Shown: in pieces, positions 58,167 to 64,000 of the stretch
How positions within the stretch are numbered: position 1 is the first letter of the stretch
Layout of the letters: each line of letters starts with the position of its first letter
Origin: Pseudofabraea citricarpa
Lineage: Eukaryota; Ascomycota; Leotiomycetes; Helotiales; Dermateaceae
DNA length: 64,000 nucleotides
Assembly (NCBI GenBank): GCA_029641185.1
Contig: JAPWGK010000021.1
Coordinates: 496,001 to 560,000, forward strand
Direction of reading: 5' to 3'
Notes under the pieces: model-generated
Database searches by the model: none
The model's input: the letters and a program-made list of their open reading frames with translations, nothing else
What the model was told of the DNA's origin: nothing
Position numbers and translations under genes: made by a program

Positions 58167-58178
58167 TTACAACTTCCA
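58115..58178. repeat. Tandem repeat, 4 x 16 bp
   Basis: Four consecutive units of the form (AT/TT)CCTTACAACTTCAT, the last slightly altered. On the minus strand the last unit supplies the final codons and stop of the carotenoid oxygenase gene. Confidence 0.9.
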
Positions 58179-59729
58179 CACCATGTTATGGAGAGGAGGA
58201 TCCTCAACTAACGGCCGCCCATTGAGCTCCTTCGCATCGACCCAGTTCCCGTGGATTTGAGTACGCATACGCAAGGGCAACTCGATGACGGCCACGGGAT
58301 TTTCGAAGTTACCAGCAGTATCCAAGACGACGAGATTGGTGAGATTGATGTCGAGACGATCAACAGTGAAGATGATGTAGCCGTCGGCCTCAGAAGCCGC
58401 ATCAGAGCGAGGGATGAAAACTGGCTCCTGGCATCGACAGTTTGGCCCTGGCCAGTAAACCTTCATTTCTCCAGTGCGTTTATTGAGCATTGCGGTGGCG
58501 TTAAGACCGGCGAAGATGGGTTTGGTCAGCGGATCTTCCGCCTCGGAGTGAAAGATATTCATGAAGATAATGTCATAAGGTTGGCAGAAGAAACGCTCAT
58601 CAATGCGAGGAAACTCGTTGGGAATGTCGACGAGGATCTTGGGATCACGAACCTGCGTGTTGCTTGGTTGACTTGGGTCTATCTCGAGGCGGACGAGGTC
58701 GACGACCGTTCTTTCGCCGTTTTCCTTTCTGTCGTTCCGCGCCCAGAATGGGAACATGGAGGTGCTAAGATCATGAGGCCAGGTGCCCTCAAAAAATATC
58801 TTGCCATCCTCTTCCCAAGCACCAGCCGTGTGGATGATTGCTGAGTTTACGGGATGTTGGTACATACGCGTCTCGTACGGTTCCCAACCAGATCCAGCCA
58901 GGGGATGATCAGGACGTCGGGGAGCCACAACGAAGGTCGTCGGTGCACTCATGTCCCAGATAATCACCGAGTCGCCTGGTTTTCCTTCTCTGTTCAGCCT
59001 GGCCGGCCACAGACAAAAGACAATCCAATTCTCGGTCATGGCCATGTCATGGATTGATGTTGGAACCGGGAGCTTGATGCGATGTTCGTTCTCAACGATC
59101 CCATGGCGGTCAATCGAGTAGGATGTGAGTTTGTTGCCATTGTCAAGGGCAAAGGTGACGAGCTTGTCGACGTGAGGATCAATCTTGGGATGCGCTACAA
59201 ATGAAGAAGTCTTGATCTGGTTGCCGAAAGGATCTACACCCGTCGTCCTGAGAGTATCGGGGTCCATGGCGTACGCAGGCCCATCCTGCCTCAAAGCGAG
59301 TAACCTGCCAGCCCAATAGAGGACATTTGTATTGGCTGTTTGGCCTATCACAGCGCGCACGCAGGGATGGTCATGCAAAGGATGTTGTATAAGGGCCGCC
59401 CAGTAACTCTGTCGCTTGCGTCGTTCGGTCTTGTACCGGTCGGTCTGCACATATCTGATCTTGAAGTCGACCCGGCCCTTATGGATTCGAAAAGCACTTA
59501 CAACACCATGGCCATCAAGGGGGCTGTGGTCCTTGGGTGTTGGCACAACATGATCCGAACCGACACGGTAAAAAGTCCCATCGATACAATCCGGAATGAT
59601 GCCTCGCACGACCACGTCGCCGATCTCTCCTTCGAGACGGATGGGCATATCGTAACCACCCAGATCCTCAGTCAGTCCCCATCTTGATGTGAGATTTTCA
59701 GCGCCCTTGATTGGATTTGGGCAGGTCAT
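58167..59729 (-). CDS. Carotenoid/stilbene cleavage oxygenase
   Basis: A single exon from ATG at 59729 gives 520 residues. The four iron-binding histidine regions of the carotenoid cleavage oxygenase propeller can be seen: FVAHPKIDPHVD, SIHDMAMTEN, NIFHSEAEDP and TQIHGNWV near the C-terminus. The family cleaves C=C bonds with O2 and non-heme Fe(II). Fungal members include carotenoid oxygenases and lignostilbene or resveratrol-type cleavage enzymes. The opening RVGSDHVVPTPKDHSPLDGHG and the overall length fit the stilbene/lignostilbene side, but the substrate cannot be fixed here. An in-frame extension upstream to about 59768 lacks an ATG. It is divergent from the MDR reductase, so a shared pathway on an aromatic or apocarotenoid aldehyde is conceivable. 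Confidence 0.85.
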   Translation of the reverse strand: MTCPNPIKGAENLTSRWGLTEDLGGYDMPIRLEGEIGDVVVRGIIPDCIDGTFYRVGSDHVVPTPKDHSPLDGHGVVSAFRIHKGRVDFKIRYVQTDRYKTERRKRQSYWAALIQHPLHDHPCVRAVIGQTANTNVLYWAGRLLALRQDGPAYAMDPDTLRTTGVDPFGNQIKTSSFVAHPKIDPHVDKLVTFALDNGNKLTSYSIDRHGIVENEHRIKLPVPTSIHDMAMTENWIVFCLWPARLNREGKPGDSVIIWDMSAPTTFVVAPRRPDHPLAGSGWEPYETRMYQHPVNSAIIHTAGAWEEDGKIFFEGTWPHDLSTSMFPFWARNDRKENGERTVVDLVRLEIDPSQPSNTQVRDPKILVDIPNEFPRIDERFFCQPYDIIFMNIFHSEAEDPLTKPIFAGLNATAMLNKRTGEMKVYWPGPNCRCQEPVFIPRSDAASEADGYIIFTVDRLDINLTNLVVLDTAGNFENPVAVIELPLRMRTQIHGNWVDAKELNGRPLVEDPPLHNMVWKL

Positions 59730-60458
59730 TCTGAAAAAGTTTTGGACTTGGATTCCGTGTATGCTCAAGTGTCAATAGATTTTGATGTTGGGCTCTGATC
59801 ATTACCGTGACGGTTGATAATACTTATATCTGGTTACTAGTCAGTTCTATCGTAGGTATGAACCAAGTACCGAGATTCATACTATTATCAAACGTAATAA
59901 TATCCCAATCCATATATTTGACAATAGGTCATACGACACGGTCCGGCGGATACCGCCCTCGACCGTGGTGTTGATACCGTACACTTGAAGTCTGCATTAG
60001 AAGCAGATCGACGATATTGAGAAAGTCTAATTGTTGACCCCGCAATTTCACCCACCTTGAGTTAGAATTACTTACAGAAACTCTGCTTATACTCGTTTCG
60101 AGGTAATATAGCCAATAACAAAGACTGTTTTGTAACCCACTTTTAGCGAGCACCAGAGAATAATTGTCGAAAGCAAGTTAACAGGAACTCAGTAGGCATA
60201 TCAGAACAGTATTCGGACAACGGACCTGTACAAAGACCGGAAGCTCATTCTGATCTACTTCACACCGACAACTCCAGTCCGGATTCTCGCTTTTTAACAC
60301 TCCAGTATTGTGCGAACACCGCGAAAGACCGCGATTATGAAGCCAGCTGAACCACACCAACTATATAGTGTGACCAAGACCGACAAGTTAGAGCTTCGTT
60401 GCCCTGGTAACTTACTATTTATGTATCCTTTACATCATTGCGAACTAACAGTTCCAGA
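59730..60458. promoter_or_regulatory. Divergent intergenic region, cleavage oxygenase / MDR reductase
   Basis: About 730 bp with no gene. It should hold both promoters. No cluster element seen. Confidence 0.5.
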
Positions 60459-61562
60459 ATGACCAACAAGACGCTCATCCTAAAGAAGATCCCCACGGGC
60501 GCCCCTATTCCAGGTGAGCACCTGACTATCGAGGACCGTGCTATCGATCTCCTCACACCACCGAAAGGTGGTCTCGTCTTCGAGATTCTATATGCGTCTT
60601 TTGATCCTTACCTGCGCGGTAAGATGCGTGACGCGAGCATCAAGTCGTACTCGGCACCATTCAATCTCAACGAGCCCGTAACCAACGGGACCATCGCCAA
60701 AGTGCTGAATTCAGACAACGACGAGTGGCAAGTCGGCGATCTAGCCATTGCCCACCTACCCATTGCCGAGTATGCGCGCGTAGAGCAATCCCAATTACCT
60801 GGCGTGCGCAAACTGCACAATCCTTACAACCTAGATCTGGCTCACTTCCTCGGCGCGCTTGGCTCGCCCGGCCTGACGGCGTATTCTGGACTATACAAGA
60901 TCGGGCAGCCCGCGCGAGGCGAGGTGATCTTCATCAGCTCTGCTGCGGGCGCTGTCGGGCAGGTTGTCGGGCAGATCGCTAAGCATGAAGGGCTCCGTGT
61001 CGTCGGGTCTGTTGGGTCAGACGAGAAGCTCAGATTCATCATCGACGAGCTGGGGTTCGATGGCGGTTTTAACTACAAGAAAGAAGCTCCCAAGGATGCC
61101 CTTCCGAGATTGTGTCCCCATGGCATCGATATCTACTTTGAGAATGTTGGCGGTGCGCACCTCGAAGCCGCGCTCGATAATATGAATGTTCATGGTCGCA
61201 TTCCTACCTGTGGCATGGTGAGTCTAAGCAATACGCATGTACGCACATGACCTAATATCACATCGCAGATCGGAGATTATAATAAGGAGCCACAGGCGCG
61301 CTATGGGGTTAAGAACATGTTCCAAATCGTCGCGAAGCAGCTTCTTATGAAGGGCTTCCTCGTCGTGAACCCTGAATACGGCCGTGAGTATTTTCAGGAA
61401 CATCAGCAGGTCGTTCAGAAGTGGCTTTCTGATGGCAGCTTTCCGGCTAAGCTCCACATCATCCATGGTATAGATAACGCTGCGGAGGGCTTTGTTGGTA
61501 TGCTTAATGGCGAGAACTTTGGGAAGGCTGTCTTGAAGATCAGAAGTAGTAGTAGGTTATAA
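60459..61562 (+). CDS. NADP-dependent MDR reductase (LTB4 dehydrogenase/alkenal reductase-like)
   Basis: Two exons (60459-61217, 61269-61562; 51-nt intron) give 350 residues. Blocks YASFDPYLRGKM, GALGSPGLTAYSGL, the nucleotide-binding loop SSAAGAVGQVVGQIAK and DIYFENVGG, followed by GRIPTCGMI, identify the zinc-free medium-chain group of leukotriene B4 12-hydroxydehydrogenase/2-alkenal reductases. These reduce the C=C bond of alpha,beta-unsaturated carbonyls with NADPH in the cytosol. No zinc-ligand Cys/His set is present, as expected. It is divergent from the cleavage oxygenase, whose aldehyde or ketone products could be substrates. That link is inference. Confidence 0.87.
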
Positions 61563-62403
61563 TAAAAATGGTTTGAACCTGAAGCCTTTAGTTTTGTGCA
61601 ATCTAAGAGATAATGCATTTTTTCTCCTTCTAATCTACATCTCATAAGTCTATCTATGACTATTACGAGTCTTCATTTTCGGATTATAATATTAGAATCA
61701 AAGTAGATATTATAGTTTTTCTAAAAACTATAATACCTAGGTATATAATCTATATGATTAGCTTTAATAAGGAAGCTTCAATTAGCTAATACAAAACTAT
61801 TAAACTTAAACCGGGTGATTTAATTGTACACACACTTTTCTTCAAAGCTTTTTTATTTGATAACCAAGTTTAATCTCAAGTGAGAATTTGACAGCTATAA
61901 GCTTAAAAGTCGCATAGCTTTCACTATTACTATTAACCGAACCTTCCTTATTTCGATAATCCGCAAGTATAAACTCGCGAGACACTAAACCTCAAAATCA
62001 ACAAGGAAAACAGATAAAACAGTTTTCGGGTTATTACCTGGTTTCATTCCTCTTTATTCCAGATTTTAGTCTTCGTCTAAAACCCGAGGGGATCTGGTAA
62101 ACTTGAATCAGGTGATATGATAACCCAGATTTTCTTAGGGGCCGGGGCAACAATTAATCCGATTTCCTGTTCCTCAGCCTCAGCCTCTATCTGTCTCTTT
62201 TGGGGGCGAAAACGAAAACGATGACTGCTTCAACAGTGCTGACCACTAGTAGACCCAAGAAATCTAGCCCTCTGTGGTTGCCTAGCGGAATGTGGTCAAA
62301 AAAACACCATGCACAAAACAGCACCATCTCAACTGTCGACGCGTGCCCCCATCTCAACCAACCTTAAGAAGGATCATACGTTGCAAGAGCATATTCACAA
62401 ATA
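61563..62403. other. AT-rich intergenic region
   Basis: About 840 bp, very AT-rich on the left (TATAATACCTAGGTATATAAT near 61730). It has no gene and no recognisable mobile element. The right 200 bp are the probable promoter of the next gene. Confidence 0.6.
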
Positions 62404-63881
62404 ATGCCTCCGAAGGGAAAAGCAGTTGCGGCCGGAGAGCCAAAGAACACCCCGAAAAATAAGGATAGCAAAAAAAGAGTGGAAGCCGGAGCCACAGATT
62501 CATTTGAGCAGTCTGAGGAGAGCAAGGCTGCGATCGAGAAGCATGAACCCCAAAAAGAACTCGGCCCAGGAGATACTCCCCCTTTCAAAGGCTCCTCCAA
62601 TGAACTTATTATAACAAGTGTCCCGATCGGCCAAAACCCGCGTCAGTACTATCTTAACAACCCCGAAACTGTCGGCCCTCCGTCTATTGCGAGCAGTCTT
62701 TTCGTGCCCGCATCGCTCAGAGACCATCTGATGCGCAATAAGAAGGACTCTGCTCTTGGTGTTAAGTTTGAGCGTAGAAGCTGGCCGCCGGACCAAATCA
62801 CGAACATGGAAGGCGCTATACATACCTATGTGACACCAATTGTTCTTGCGAATATGCATGGCGATTACATCTTCCGTCCAGGTTCAGGGCACGGGATGGT
62901 CAAGTTCGACGGAGTGAATGGCTTTCAAGCAGCGCGTCAAGTCATCATCTCAGCAGCTATCCAACCGGATTTCGAAAACAAACTTGTGATGTTGGCTGTT
63001 TGTGCTCTAGGTGACGACGAAGTCCTCGGACAACCACTGCCAGAGGATTGGCAGGTCTTGGATGTAGCGGCAAAGCAGGACAACAAGCTTCGCAACAATT
63101 ATGATGCTGACTTGCGGAGTCTCATGATAGCTTTCCTGCTGGAGAGGACGAGCCGGTTACCTGCTTTGGACGAACTTGAAGCCACAGACATTATATCTTC
63201 TACTCAGGCTATAAAGTTACTCGAGGATCACATCAAGTCAAATTCTGCCAGCTTTGAACCTATGTATGATATCTACGCTAGACTCCCCAACAAAGCAGTT
63301 ATCTCAATTGAGCTGCTACTCAATAGCGCTAAGCACCAGCTTCGGAATGAACTCTGGAATCTATGCTCTTTAGCACCTCAAGGCTTTGTGTACACTTCGG
63401 ACCCAGCCGTCATCTTCGCCCAACAAATCGATGCTACATTGCTTAATCGCATTCAGTTCGCAGCGCTCAAGAATCTCGCCACCACAAGTCGTCTCGAGAA
63501 CATGAAGGTCTTCGCATTCAACGACTTTGCAGATCCTAATGCGGTAGAATTGCTGAGTTACGCTTTGGCAGAAAAGGATCATATCCAGGTCGTAGCCAAA
63601 TCAGCGTTGTTCAAGGGCCCCCGAAATACGTACAAGGCTTTGAAGGGTTCTGAAGATGCGCTTCTTGTGATTCACAACAATAGCGGTAAGATTTATCCGT
63701 GATTCAATCAAAAATAATGAGGTGTGCTGATCAATGATATGCAGATGCTTTTGGGCAGAATATAGAAAGTGAAGGAGCAGTTGGCAGTCTGGATGGGGCA
63801 ATAGGGAACTACTCCAGCGCTGCGGCTTCTCTTCTCCGCCACCGTTCCGACCTTTTAGATAGCACAAACAGATATCTTTGA
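62404..63881 (+). CDS. Conserved fungal protein of unknown function
   Basis: Two exons (62404-63685, 63745-63881; 59-nt intron GTAAGA to GCAG) give 472 residues. The first 60 residues are Lys/Pro/Ala-rich and basic, then mixed. The remainder looks globular, with blocks KFERRSWPPDQITNMEG, DYIFRPGSGHGMVKFDG, KLVMLAVCALGDDEVLGQPL, SSTQAIKLLEDHIKSN and RNELWNLCSLAPQG, and a C-terminus IHNNSDAFGQNIE followed by SLDGAIGNYSSAAASLLR. I have an impression of similar proteins in other ascomycetes but cannot name a characterised family. There is no signal peptide, membrane helix or catalytic motif that I recognise. Confidence 0.72.
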
Positions 63882-64000
63882 TAATAAACTGGCTGCCCAC
63901 TTCCTTTGCAAGTTTAGTATTTAGTTGCGAAGCTCCCCCGTTATTACTAAATTCCAGATGTTCGCATAAGTTCCATACGAGGCTGAATAAGCCCGTGACC
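63882..64000. other. 3' flank to window end
   Basis: Only 119 bp after the last stop codon. Nothing recognised. Confidence 0.6.

Noticed and set aside
1..64000. CRISPR arrays, rRNA genes, riboswitches, bacterial-type operons or intact transposons
   Set aside because: No regularly spaced identical repeats, rRNA-like sequence, transposase or reverse transcriptase frames were seen. Gene structure is eukaryotic throughout.

Overview
This window is nuclear DNA of a filamentous ascomycete. The evidence is many short (about 45-160 bp) GT-AG introns with CTAAC/CTAAT-like branch points, long 5' leaders, and fungal families such as a XanA-type xanthine dioxygenase, a HET-domain protein, DHA1 and ACS-family MFS permeases, GH93 and CYP65-like P450s. 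The protein set would suit a leotiomycete or a relative, but that is only an impression. Exon models were built by hand from splice signals. For nearly all genes the joined exons give an open frame whose length is a multiple of three.

Layout. From 0.9 to 28.5 kb lie ordinary, well-spaced genes: a Cep57/Ppc89-like spindle-pole protein, an F-box protein, a small cupin, a DUF1769 protein, xanthine dioxygenase, a Tgl4/5-like patatin lipase, a DHA1 exporter and a kelch-BTB (Ral2-like) protein. They are separated by long simple-sequence spacers, including three clear G-quadruplex candidates. From 28.5 to 31.6 kb is a gene-free microsatellite block. From 31.6 to 36 kb are a secreted GH93 arabinanase-like enzyme and a HET-domain protein.

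From 36.2 to 54.9 kb is a secondary-metabolite cluster. Its core enzyme is an aristolochene-synthase-type sesquiterpene cyclase with both metal-binding motifs intact. Around it are three cytochromes P450, a short-chain dehydrogenase, a GA4-desaturase/CmcJ-like dioxygenase, an isopenicillin-N-synthase-like dioxygenase with its catalytic core deleted, a PLP gamma-substitution enzyme of the O-acetylhomoserine sulfhydrylase family with a repeat tail, an ACS-family MFS permease and an AflR-type regulatory domain with no visible zinc cluster. The likely product is an oxidised eremophilane sesquiterpenoid. The PLP enzyme raises the possibility of sulfur or a homoserine-derived C4 unit being added. 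Five promoters in the core (42.7-51 kb) share the element TAGGWWN4NCCG, usually about 125-135 bp upstream of the start codon, which suggests a dedicated Zn2Cys6-type regulator.

From 55.6 to 63.9 kb are a sugar/alpha-glucoside transporter, a carotenoid/stilbene cleavage oxygenase divergent from an NADP-dependent MDR reductase, and a conserved protein of unknown function. No rRNA, tRNA, CRISPR array or intact transposon was recognised.
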